From Pegoplata infirma (Eukaryota > Arthropoda > Insecta > Diptera > Anthomyiidae): a DNA stretch of 64,000 nt. The position numbers were made by a program, and so were the translations under genes. Position 1 is the first letter of the stretch, and each line of letters begins with the position of its first letter. Below the pieces are notes generated by a model. That model saw nothing but the letters and a program-made list of their open reading frames with translations, had not been told where the DNA came from and ran no database searches. The stretch spans positions 183,590,995 to 183,654,994 of the forward strand of contig OY992536.1 of the NCBI GenBank assembly GCA_963921195.1, given 5' to 3'. Positions 55,701-64,000 of the stretch are shown here, piece by piece.

Positions 55701-58700
55701 GTTAATAAGTGGGGTTTGAACACGTAAATTTGCGAAAAAAAAAACGCATCCGAAGTTCACAGTTTCGGTGAAATTCAACACCAAACTTAAGCGGAAAATT
55801 TATGATCCCAGCAGAAATTTTGCTGAACTTGAAACAGCTTTTGGAAGGGAATCACAGCCAAAGAGCAATGTCAGAGCTTAGAGCACTATTTAGTAGCACT
55901 GATAGAGCGCTGTTAAGATGCAGTGAAATCATGTGTGCTCTCAGCTGTGATTGAAACATCTTTCGTATTATTCTTTCGTTATAATAAATTTATTAAAAAA
56001 ATCTTAACAAAATCTTAAAATTATTCCCCTTACTTTTACTGCACCCTCAAGAACGCTTTTCGGATACGCTATGGTATTCTAAAATTGTACCAAATGAGTC
56101 ATTGGTGTACCATTGTACTTTTGAGCTTTGAATTGTACCAAAAAAAAGTACAATTGTACCAACTTTTGCAACCCTGATCCTACTACATTCCAAAAATCAA
56201 GTTTTTACGACCATTATGGGAAATCGAAAAATTACCAAAGTACACTTGTTTTTCGACTCAAAATCGAAACTTTATAAAAAGTAGTTTTGTCAGAATCTTT
56301 ATTTTGGCTGAATGATTTGACATTCCAAATTTCAACTTTCTAGAACCATTATTTCAGGAGATAGAAAAAGTACCAATGAACAAATTTTTACCCTCACTAC
56401 TTCATTAAAATCGGAATTCCCAAAAGGCACCCTTTTCAGAATATTTTTTTTATGCTAATGGGTGCTACATTTTAATTTCTATGACCATTATTTCAGGAGA
56501 AGGAAAATAGTATCAAAGTACACTATTTTACCCCTTTTTGCCCCTTAGAGTCGTTATTTCCAAAAAGTACTTATTTCAGAATCCTTTCTCCTCCGGAGGA
56601 TCCTGAATTCCGAAATTCTAGTTTCTGGGACCATTATTTCTGAAAATATACGTGGATACGTGTTCCTAATGGGGTGTGGTCTTCCTCCAGTGGAGAGTCG
56701 CTGGATCTCCTTCTAAACACGCATTTTCCGGGCAATTCCATGACGCCGTTTCAAGCTTTGGAACGTTCTGACGCCCAAGCATCTGAAATTGTTTCGGAAA
56801 TAAAAAATATGCCAACATTAATCTGGGCGATAAAAAGCTTCAGGCCCTATAAATCCCCGGGACCTAATGGTATAATCCCGGCTGAGATGCAGCAAGTGTC
56901 GGACTATATAGCCCCGTTGCTGTATAATCTATACACAGCATGCATCAACTGGTCGTATATTCGTTTTAAATTTAGGGATACCAGAGTCGTCTTTATCCCG
57001 AAGGCTGGGAAAAGTTCCCACAGAGCTCCGAAGGATTTCAGACCAATTAGTCGTTCTTCTTTTTGTTAAAGACAATAGAACGAATGATAGGCTTATATTT
57101 GCGTAGAGTGATTGACCCGAGGTTGCTTTCGACAAAGTAACATGCATACAGCAAGAGTAGATCAACGGAAACAGCTCTTCATGAGCTCGTTGGTACCATC
57201 GAGGGATCGCTTTCGGTAAAGGAGTACACTGTGGTGGCCTTTCCTGATATAGAGAGGGCTTTTAATAATGTCATCCCAGACTCGATAATTTTGGCATTGT
57301 CTGGTCTGGGAGTAATGCGTGGGATCGTTTTAATGGTGGAAAACCTACTTGCCAACAGACGTATCACGTCTGAATTGGGAGCGTCCGTCTTTCGCCGCTT
57401 CTTTGGAACCTGGCACTGAATTCAATGCTGCTATCTCTAGAACCACGTGGTTTTCATGTTGTCGCATATGCTGACGATGTCGCGATAGCGGTAAAGGGAA
57501 AGCATCTGCCAACATTGAGGGACATTCTTCAGGGTTCTCTGAAAGATCTGTCTAAATGGGCAAGAGATTGTGGTCTAGGAGTTAATCAAAGTAAAATAGA
57601 GCTTGTTTTGTTTACAAGGAAAAACAAGATTCCTGCTTTTGATCCTATTTCTCTGGACGGCACTGAAATCACCTTCTAAGATGGAGCCAAGTATCTTGGA
57701 GTATTTCTAGATAGGAAGTTGAATTTCAGGCGTAATATTGAGGAACGGGTGAGCAAAGCAACGATTTTTTTATATTTCTGTAAAAGGGCCATTGGAAATC
57801 GATGGGGTTTTATCCCTCAAGTCGTTCATTGGATCTTTACAGCAGTGGTACGTCCAATTTTGCTGTATGGAATCATTGTCTGGTGGCCTGCTTCAGAAAC
57901 AAAAGCAAACTGTGTCTTTATCACGAAGGTACAGAGAATGGCGTCGATGTGCATCAGAGGAGCAGCGATTGTGGCCATAGCGCGATCTTGAAGAAGATAA
58001 AAATACCACAAAATGTGGACTGTGCTCCCTCTTTGAGCCTCTTTGAGCGCCACTTTACCACTATGATACCATCCAGGGAGTCTTGGATGAGGATATTCCG
58101 GGTAATGGAGCCACCATCAATTTTTACACAGATGGATCGAGGCTGCACGAACAAGTGGGCTTTGGAGTCTATTCGGAATAGCTTGGATTGAGTCTGGCTC
58201 GAAGATTGCCAGATCATTGCAGTGTTTACCAGGCAGAGATGCTGGCAATAAAGGAAGTGGCTGACTGGTTGAGCTGCAATGTCTTGTCTACACCGCAGTC
58301 AACATCTATACTGTCAAGCCGCGGTAAAGTCCCTGGATTCAATGTTTCTAAAAACAAGATCTGCCCTTAACTGCCGCACGTCTTTAAATGAGATGGCCAA
58401 GCAGTTTAACATACGACTCATATGGGTCCCAAGGCACAAAGACATTCCAGGGAATTGCAAAGCCGATGAGCTTGCAAGACTAGGAACTACCTTGCAGGTT
58501 CCAACAGAATTGGAATGTGTTGGTATGCCTCTAGAAACTTGCAAGCAAAACCTACGGCTTTGTTCTGCGACGGCGACTAATCAAAGATGGGCAAATGGAT
58601 GGACGTGTGAGACAACACTACTGATTTGGCCTTATCTTAATCAGGGGTGCACAAGTGAGCTGATATCGCTTCCAAGAGGAGAGATTTCGACGGTGGTTTC

Positions 58701-60382
58701 TATAATTACCGGTTAAATGTGCCGTCGAATGACTTTTGCCGAAGTTGCATGGATGAAGAGGAGTTGGAAACTATCGAAAACTTGATTTGCCATTGCCCGG
58801 CACTTTCTGGTCAGAGACTTGCTTCACTGCACGTCAGCAGCCACTTACAACCTAACCTTCGGATACGTTTAACAAAAATTTAGAACAACTTAACCGATTG
58901 ACTCGAAATTTGGATAATATATTATTTTATTAGGGAGTAAGGTTCCTATTTAGTTTTATTTATGGTATTGAATTCACAAAATATATTTATTAGGCAAAAA
59001 TATGTTTTACTAATAAAATTTGGACCCGATAGGTGGCGTTGTAGTCGTGATATTTAAATTTTTTGTATTTATGGTACGATTTGGCTAAAATTCACAAAAT
59101 ATATTTTCGTTTAACAAAATTAAGTTTCCTGATCAAATTTCGACCCGGTTGATGGCGCTAGGGTGATGTTATTAACAAAAATTTTTATTTCTTTTTCATC
59201 TCAGGGGGGGGGGGGGCTACTGCGTAATTTGATTCAAAAGGAAAATGCTTTCGAAAACAAATTTCTTTTCGCAAATAATTTAAAAGAAAATAAGTTTCCG
59301 GTAGATGGCGCTGGGGTAAAGTATATTTATTGCATTTCATCGGAATTTCATGGCACTTCAAAATGTAGGTATGTTTCGTCATCAGGTAGCACTGGGCTGA
59401 AGCTATTTAGATATTTCTGGGAAAAACAACGTTTTCAAGTTCAGCTAGTTGATTTATAAATGTAAAACAAATTCAGAAGTCAAATTTTAAAAGGATTCCT
59501 GTTAAATTACGGATATAAGGGGTTTTTAAGCCAATTTTTTAAAAATATATTCCAAGTATCACCCAAAAAGTTCTGAAATTCTACTAGTATTGACTTTTTT
59601 TGCCATTAGTTGTACTAGGGTTTTACATTATGATTGTTGCTGTTTTTTTTTTATAATTTTTGATTGTTGTTTTTGTTATTATACTAACCTCCCCTAGGAA
59701 TTCTATGACATCACCCACAGCCAGCGATAGTTCGTCATCGTTGACTTGCGTATAACTGTAAATAACTTTACAGCGTCGATTGCTGGTCGTCGTTTTGTCT
59801 CTGTAATAAAAAAAATAAAGAAAAAGGAACAGAAATTAAAATAGGAATTTAAATTAACTTAAAATCCTTTTTATTAAAGTGTTGTTAAATACATTTAACT
59901 TATGACTTCATTTAATTTGTTGTTTATTGTAGATTTCACCATACCACAGACTGAACAGATGCGACAGTTGGGTTAAATTACAATAAAAAAAATGATTTTC
60001 TAAGTAAACAGAGCGATTTTTTAATTTTCAAATTAATTTTTTTTAATTAATGTTTTAAATTAAATTTGTTTAACTAATTTTTGAGCTCAAATTTTAAAAT
60101 TAATTTGTGTGGTAAAATTATTTTAATTTGAGATAAAAGGTTTGAAAAATTGAATTGAAAAATTTAACAAAGTTCCTTACCTTAAAACAACTGTATTATC
60201 TTCACTCATATCGACTATACGCACAAAATTATCCGGAAACATGCCTGTTTTTCCATTTGTTTGTATAGTGCCTTCCCACCAACCACCTGGCATTTGTTTA
60301 ATGTCGTGTATTATAGCACCTTTGACAAGATCAAGTTCATCCGGTTCTTTAGCTGTGTAATCATACTCAACAACGGCGGAAA
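52160..60382 (-). CDS. cindr: cindr (CIN85/CD2AP-related SH3 adaptor), partial: three SH3-coding exons
   Basis: Exons in transcript order are 60382-60181, 59800-59689 and 52766-52160. All acceptors (..AG) and donors (GTAAGG, GTTAGT, GTGAGT) agree, and the phases join without a break. They encode SH3-1 (VVEYDYTAKEPDELDL..GGWWEGT..GMFPDNFV), SH3-2 (CKVIYSYTQVNDDELSL..EGWWRGR..GVFPSNFV), a Ser/Ala/Thr-rich linker and SH3-3 (CRVEFPYAPQNDDELEL..KGWWKGE..GVFPDNFV). Three SH3 domains with these signatures define the CIN85/CD2AP family, single-copy cindr in flies. The protein is cytoplasmic, binds Cbl-type proline motifs, and links receptors and junctions to endocytosis and actin. The N-terminal exon lies right of the window. 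The Pro-rich region and coiled coil were not found. The 6.9-kb intron inside SH3-2 is filled with transposons. Confidence 0.93.
52988..53810 (+). mobile_element. DINE-like element, subfamily B, complete (in cindr intron)
   Basis: 5' ACAAGTAAGAAAGTTGTAGT with CGGTCAAGACCG. GTCY tract GGACAGACGGACGGACGGCC at about 53650. 3' GTACCACAAAGTGGTGTAGG then GTATAAAAAC, a terminal hairpin. It is the uninterrupted reference for 32224-35926, lies antisense to cindr, and is preceded by ACACTCAAAAACAAG. Confidence 0.85.
53811..54396. repeat. Element built from CTTGTAAAATTACAAG words
   Basis: TTGTAATTTTACAAG, CTTGTAAATTTAC, TTTACTAGATTTTTTG and complements recur over 550 bp. Its left edge merges with the end of the DINE element. 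No terminal inverted repeat could be fixed. Confidence 0.6.
54397..55344 (-). mobile_element. DINE-1-like element, minus orientation, with MITE insertion
   Basis: The minus strand starts ACAAGTGACAAAGTTGAATT at 55344, holds the GTCY tract (GTCCGTCTGTCTGTCTGTCT on plus at about 54890), and ends at 54397. It is closely related to 11646-12266. A MITE interrupts its terminal hairpin at 54418-54768. Confidence 0.82.
54418..54768 (+). mobile_element. MITE, CAAGGGAAG-TIR family, in a DINE tail
   Basis: Ends CAAGGGAAGTCTCCCTAGCG and complement, TA at 54416-54417 and 54769-54770. The uninterrupted DINE at 11646-12266 has CCACT-TA-GTGA at this site, which confirms a TA duplication. It is an internally deleted relative of 21657-22181. 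Confidence 0.87.
55379..56176. mobile_element. hAT-type MITE with AATTGTACC words
   Basis: 798 bp with ATCCTACA (55371-55378) and ATCCTACT (56177-56184), an 8-bp duplication with one mismatch. Ends CAGGGTTGCAAAA and complement. AATTGTACCA and GTACAATT recur near both ends. The core (55690-55960) is more complex sequence, perhaps a decayed transposase piece, but no family can be shown. Confidence 0.85.
56177..56653. repeat. Tandem repeat of about 140 bp
   Basis: The block GACCATTATTTCAGGAG recurs at about 56345, 56484 and 56630, with a weaker start at 56210: periods of roughly 135-146 bp. The units match, inverted, 42601-43060. The hAT-type MITE at 55379 split this array. Confidence 0.75.
56662..58860 (+). 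pseudogene. Decayed LINE ORF2 (reverse transcriptase, RNase H, C-terminal motif)
   Basis: 5'-truncated non-LTR element in the large cindr intron, antisense to the gene. Visible pieces in order are RT (FRPYKSPGPNGIIPAEMQ; RVVFIPKAGKSS..KDFRPIS), a frameshift, VVAFPDIERAFNNVIPDSII, the catalytic VVAYADDVAIAV at about 57467-57478, KYLGVFLDRKLNFR (fingers/thumb), then RNase H (FYTDGSRLHEQVGFGVYS; LIWVPRHKDIPGNCKADELA) and CRSCMDEEELETIENLICHC. There are at least five stops or frameshifts (about 57069, 57139, 57419, 57679, 57991, 58189), so it is dead. GGATACGT at 56654-56661 and 58861-58868 looks like a target duplication. RNase H plus YADD place it in the I/LOA/R1-like group of the Jockey superfamily. 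Confidence 0.9.
58869..59688. repeat. Intron segment with repeated GATGGCGCT boxes
   Basis: Three diverged units: ACCCGATAGGTGGCGTTGTA (about 59027), ACCCGGTTGATGGCGCTAGG (about 59141) and CCGGTAGATGGCGCTGGGG (about 59299). They share AATTCACAAAATATAT and TAACAAAATT upstream. A run of G lies at about 59204. The 98-aa frame at 59163 crosses these units and is not supported. Confidence 0.55.
59689..59800 (-). CDS. cindr: cindr exon encoding the first half of SH3 domain 2
   Basis: 112 nt: one base completing the Arg codon, then 37 codons from DKTTTSNRRCKVIYSY to VIEFLGE. The exon ends within the SH3 fold, before the WW motif, so the domain depends on accurate removal of the following 6.9-kb intron. 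Confidence 0.93.
59801..60180 (-). other. Short cindr intron
   Basis: 380-bp GT-AG intron between the SH3-1 and SH3-2 exons; AT-rich, with no repeat seen. It is one of the few stretches of ordinary unique sequence here. Confidence 0.7.
60181..60382 (-). CDS. cindr: cindr exon encoding SH3 domain 1
   Basis: 202 nt: two bases finishing a codon, 66 codons, and two bases (AG) of an Arg codon completed by the next exon. It opens SAVVEYDYTAKEPDEL, the ALYDY-equivalent of SH3, and includes the WW pair and MFPDNFVRIVD, then an acidic tail. The acceptor is TTTTTCTTACAG. A codon with first base supplied upstream must precede it, so at least one coding exon lies further right. Confidence 0.93.
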
Positions 60383-61061
60383 CTGTAAGAAAAAGAAAAT
60401 AAGAACAAATTATTAAATTTGAAAAAAAAAAACTGGGATTTTTTTATTTTTTTTATTGAATTTTGAAATATAAAATTCATTTTTGTTTAAAAATGTCGTT
60501 AAAATAACAAAAAATGTAATTACATTGACAAAGAAAATAATTGAATTTTTATTTAACAACACAATTTGTTAATACAATTAAAATGTTTTTAATGGGTCCC
60601 CAGAACACTGAAATTGAAATAGCTTTATATTTGTTGCCCATAGATTGATTTACGTCAATATTGTGCCAATGAAAATAAATATTCACATATATAAAAAACA
60701 GTTTTCATTAACAAGACAAACCGACATTTAAAATCCTACTGAAGATGACACTAACTGGGGTGTTTGAAACCGGTATAGGAAATACCAGAAATGTCTATAA
60801 TTTTTAGAAATTCAATTTTTCTTCTGCATTTTTTCAACTTGAACCCTTATAACAAATATAATTAGAGCCCGTGCTCGATCTGTACTTACAGAAAAAATCA
60901 AATAAAATCGTCAATTAATTAGTTTATTTATTTACATACATGGGACTATTTAAATAAATGGACTAATTAATTGACGATTTCATTGGCATTATATTGAAAC
61001 TAATGCCAATGAAGTTTGATTTGATTGAAACAATGCCCGTTAAGGAGTTAGTAGCATTGCA
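60383..61061. other. Upstream cindr intron sequence
   Basis: No exon recognised. 60903-60990 is a hairpin: AATCGTCAATTAATTAGTTT against ACTAATTAATTGACGATTTC. Confidence 0.4.
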
Positions 61062-61985
61062 CCACTTCCAATTGTATTTCAGAATTTATCAATTGTATTT
61101 CAGAAACTATCAATTGTATTTCAGAATTAATCAATTGTATTTCCGAATTTATCAATTGTATTTCAGAAATTATCAATTGTATTTCAGAAATTATCAATTG
61201 TATTTCAGAAATTATCAATTTTATTTCATTTTTAATTTGTATTTTAGGAAATATCAATTGTATTTCTGAAGTTATCAATTGTATTTCATTAATAACACAG
61301 TGCAACACCCAAAATCGGAATGGGATGAAACCAAAAGCAAACAAAAGTTGACATACTCCATAACAAAACCCTCTAGGCTTTTTTCTAGTTCAGAGCTAAA
61401 TTTTTTTTTACACGCATTTGAAATTAGTGATCTTTTATTTTAATTATAATAAATGCTTGAAAACTGTTAGTGGCGTATGATTAATATTGTAATTGCCTTT
61501 AAATAACAATCATACGCAACGGTGTCCAGTGTTTCATTTTGATAATTTGGCTATTAAGTAAATAGGTACCGATTGCAGCAAAATTCATACCAGTTATAGC
61601 TAAAGTAATTTTGAGCTTAAGTTGGGAAGATGGACCCTACATGCCCAATAAAGTCACCACCAGGGTCCCTTAAAGTAGGACATGTTTAGTACACCAAAAC
61701 TTTAAATGCATTAAAATCACAAACTTTAAATGTGTGTAAAAAAAATCTAGCTCTGACCTAAAAAAGGGCATTGAGTGTTTTTTTATGGAAAACGTCAGCT
61801 TTTATTTGCTTTTGGTTTCATCCCATTCCGATTCCAAAAGTTCGATTTTGTATCACTGTGTAATCAATTGTATTTTAGAACTTATCAATTGTATTTCAGA
61901 AATTATCAATTGTATTTCAGAAACTAACCTTTGTAAAACAATTGATCATTTCTGAAATACAATTGATAACTTCTGAAATACATTT
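61062..61985. repeat. 21-bp satellite A array with hinge and MITE insertion
   Basis: CACTTCCAATTGTATTTCAG starts the array, with units to 61295; it resumes at 61864 and reaches a hinge (ACTAACCTTTGTAAAACAAT, 61923-61942) after which units are inverted. The hinge is the complement of the one at about 17240-17265. The gap is the TAA-flanked insertion 61296-61860. Confidence 0.88.
61296..61860. mobile_element. TAA-flanked TIR element, CACAGTG ends
   Basis: 565 bp with TAA at 61293-61295 and 61861-61863. Ends CACAGTGCAACACCC and, reverse-complemented, CACAGTGATACAAAATC. Arms share TCGGAATGGGATGAAACCAA and AAAGC. Inner pairs such as TAGAGCTGA..AGCTCTGACC also fold. 3-bp TAA duplication as in PIF/Harbinger. 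Confidence 0.83.
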
Positions 61986-61986
61986 G

Positions 61987-63205
61987 TAGAGATGGGCAAA
62001 AAGTAAATACCCGGTAAAATTGGTAAATTGGGTAGAAATGGATAAATACCCGGGTATTTTTCAAAAAGGGTGGTATAAACTATGTTGTAGAAAATTTGGT
62101 AAACTAAAACATTTTGCAGCAACGTTTAGTGAATTTTATACTAAATTATACTTTCTTAGAAAAAATAGTACTTTTTTAGAAAAAATAGTACTTTTTAGAA
62201 TAAATAGTGCTCTTTTAGGAAAAATAGAAAAAAGTACTTTTTTAGAGAGAAAGCGTTTTTTTTAGAAAAAGCAGCGCTTTTTTTGTAAAATATTTCTCTT
62301 TTAGAAAAGTACTATCACACCTTTAAGACAAAACGTACTTTTCTAGAAAAAAGTACTTATTTAGAAAAATGGTAGTAGTATTTTTTTTTTTTCTTAAAAA
62401 GTATTATTTAAGAAAATATAGTACTTTTTAAAAAAAATAAAGTAATTTTTAGAAAAAAAATACTTTCTAGACAAAAAAGTACTTTTTAAAATAGTAAATT
62501 TTTCACTACTTTCCCTAGTAAAAATATTATGCTAATTTTACTAAATAGATCTAATTTGATCCGTAAAATGGTTGTATCAAATAATATCTAATTGTATTAC
62601 TTTAGATCAAAAAATATAAAAATTGATACAATTTGATCATGAATTTGGTCAAATCTAATTAGATCAAATTGATCTTATAATATCTATTTTTATATAATTT
62701 GATGAGCAAAACCAAAATACGAATCTAATCATATATGGAGCAATATCTAACCATATAAAGTGGATCAACCGTATCAAAGTGATAGATAAAATTTTATATA
62801 AATTTATACGGAAGCATATTAACTGATATAAGATTGTATCAAATTATATATGATTAGACCAGAAAATTTTTACTCGGGTTGTTAAAAAAAGTGCTTTGTT
62901 CTAAAAAAAAGTAATTTTTTCTAAAAAAATTTACTTTTTCTAAAAAAATAACTTTTTTTTTTTAAAAAAGGTACTTTTTCTAGAAACAAAAGTACTTTTT
63001 TCTATAAAAATTACTTTTTCTAAAAAAATAACTTTTTCTAAAAAAATTTACTTTTTCTAAAAAAAGTACTTTTTTCCTAAAAAAGCACATTTTCTAAAAG
63101 TGTTTACTTTTACTTTTTAGATAAAAAAGTATTTTTTTTGGGGAAAAAAGTACTAAAAAAGTACTTTTTCTAAAAAAATCACATATTCTAAAAAAAGTAC
63201 TTATT
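61987..63205. mobile_element. hAT-like element built from AAAAGTACTTTTT words, right end not seen
   Basis: Opens TAGAGATGGGCAAAAAGTAA, like the hAT-type end at 9812. The body repeats AAAGTACTTTTTCTAGAAAA, containing the palindrome AAAAGTACTTTT, for over 1 kb. A 366-bp element (62513-62878) and others (from 63206) interrupt it; the right end probably lies beyond the window. Confidence 0.6.
62513..62878. mobile_element. CCC(G/T)AGTAAAAAT element, intact 366-bp copy
   Basis: Ends CCCTAGTAAAAATATTATGC and ATTTTTACTCGGG. Reverse-complemented, it aligns with the outer parts of 27333-28980 and shows the site where 27609-28911 inserted. Confidence 0.85.
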
Positions 63206-63894
63206 CCCGAGTAAAAATTTTAATATGATGCAATATATAATGATATGTAACACAATATATATTTATACGCAATTTGATCCGAATAATGCTGGATGTTTTT
63301 GCATTAAAAAAGATCAACTTGTATAAAATATGATTTGATTTCATCCGAGTTTTGACCAGACATTGCCATATATTGGTGGATCTAATTAGATCTAATTGCA
63401 TAAAAACATATAAAATCCTTGTGTGTTTTGGTTTGGGTTGAGATACACCACAGGTCAACGATACATTCACCAAACATATAATTTTCAAAAACAAAAAAAA
63501 TGTTTGGGTACGCTTCGAACCAGATAGGTGATATACATAACCCTAACAAGGAAATGTTTAGGAACATTTTTAAAAGTTTTGTATACTTTGCCTAAAAAAC
63601 TTAGAAAATGTTTGGTTAATTGGAATCATATATAGTTTTATATGGAACAGAATAAGCTATATATAATTGTATGTTAAATTATAGAGAAAAACAAATTTTG
63701 TATTGACCCGCATATAATTTTATATAATTATATCAACCGTACACCTTTTAATCCGAATCATGATTAATTTATATATTACTACATATGACTGCATTACAAA
63801 AATTTCGAAAATATGTCACGGATGTATAATCATATATAATTTATTATGTTTGTATCAAGTTATATATTGTAATATATGTTTATTTTTACTCGGG
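63206..63894. mobile_element. CCCGAGTAAAAAT element, 689 bp
   Basis: Ends CCCGAGTAAAAATTTTAATA and TATTTTTACTCGGG. Interior ATATAAT words plus a more complex middle (63400-63600). The next copy starts at the very next base. Confidence 0.85.
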
Positions 63895-64000
63895 CCCGAG
63901 TAAAAATTTTTATATGATGCAATATATAATGATATGTAACACAATATATATTTATACGCAATTTGATCCGAATAATGGTGGATGTTTTTGTATTAAAAAA
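63895..64000. mobile_element. CCCGAGTAAAAAT element, second tandem copy, cut by window end
   Basis: CCCGAGTAAAAATTTTTATA and the following 100 bp repeat the start of the 63206 copy almost exactly (ATGATATGTAACACAATATA), directly abutting it head to tail. Confidence 0.85.

Noticed and set aside
55690..55960. Possible BED zinc finger or hAT transposase fragment
   Set aside because: Only scattered residues fit and the frame shifts repeatedly; kept as a low-interest remark and not as a gene feature.
56929..58544. Minus-strand frames of 60-90 aa opposite the LINE
   Set aside because: Antisense shadows of the LINE reverse transcriptase and RNase H on the plus strand.
59163..59459. 98-aa plus-strand frame in the cindr intron
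   Set aside because: It spans a poly-G run and the GATGGCGCT repeat units, has no recognisable domain and no splice support.

Overview
The window is non-coding-rich eukaryotic DNA from a true fly (Diptera). It is strongly AT-rich, with GT-AG introns, exons of a recognisable fly cindr orthologue, a fly-type DUF1091 gene, and many DINE-1/mini-me-like elements carrying GTCY proto-microsatellites. The higher flies (Schizophora, perhaps a calyptrate such as a blowfly or muscid) fit best, but that is inference. I see no bacterial-style operons, CRISPR arrays, tRNA or rRNA genes.

Host genes. (1) 17795-18764, plus strand: a three-exon gene for a small secreted DUF1091-family protein, with a 225-bp MITE in its second intron. 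(2) 60382-52160, minus strand: three internal exons of the CIN85/CD2AP-related adaptor gene cindr. They encode SH3 domains 1, 2 and 3; SH3-2 is split by a 6.9-kb intron packed with transposons. The first exon(s) lie beyond the right edge. The Pro-rich and coiled-coil exons were not found to the left.

Mobile DNA fills nearly everything else. 0.9-6.5 kb is a diverged 35-bp satellite carrying a 5'-truncated LINE, itself hit by a DD37E Tc1/mariner element with an open transposase frame, and a separate TA-flanked element with an identical 510-bp tandem duplication. 8.8-12.9 kb holds DINE-like elements, a hAT-type MITE and a 1-kb foldback. 12.9-14.9 kb is a homogenised 35-bp array. 15-22 kb holds word-built elements, a LINE tail, two 21-bp satellite A arrays, the DUF1091 gene and a palindromic hAT MITE. 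24-32 kb includes foldbacks and a five-level nest of insertions (26.1-29.7 kb). 32.2-35.9 kb is one DINE-like element split by a 2.9-kb foldback with a coding-like island in its spacer. 37.3-38.7 kb is 21-bp satellite B. 39.6-51.4 kb holds hAT, palindromic and TTA/TA-flanked elements and a tandem DINE cluster. 52.2-60.4 kb is cindr with its intronic insertions, including a decayed LINE. 61-64 kb is satellite A and AT-rich TIR elements.

The recurrent theme is a set of short TIR elements whose bodies are built from one short, often self-complementary word in both orientations. Each family has its own word, and target-site duplications of 8 bp (hAT-like) or TA could be read directly. A second theme is that the three short satellites (35 bp, 21-bp A, 21-bp B) repeatedly abut the ends or internal segments of DINE-like elements, which suggests the satellites travel with, or arose from, those elements.
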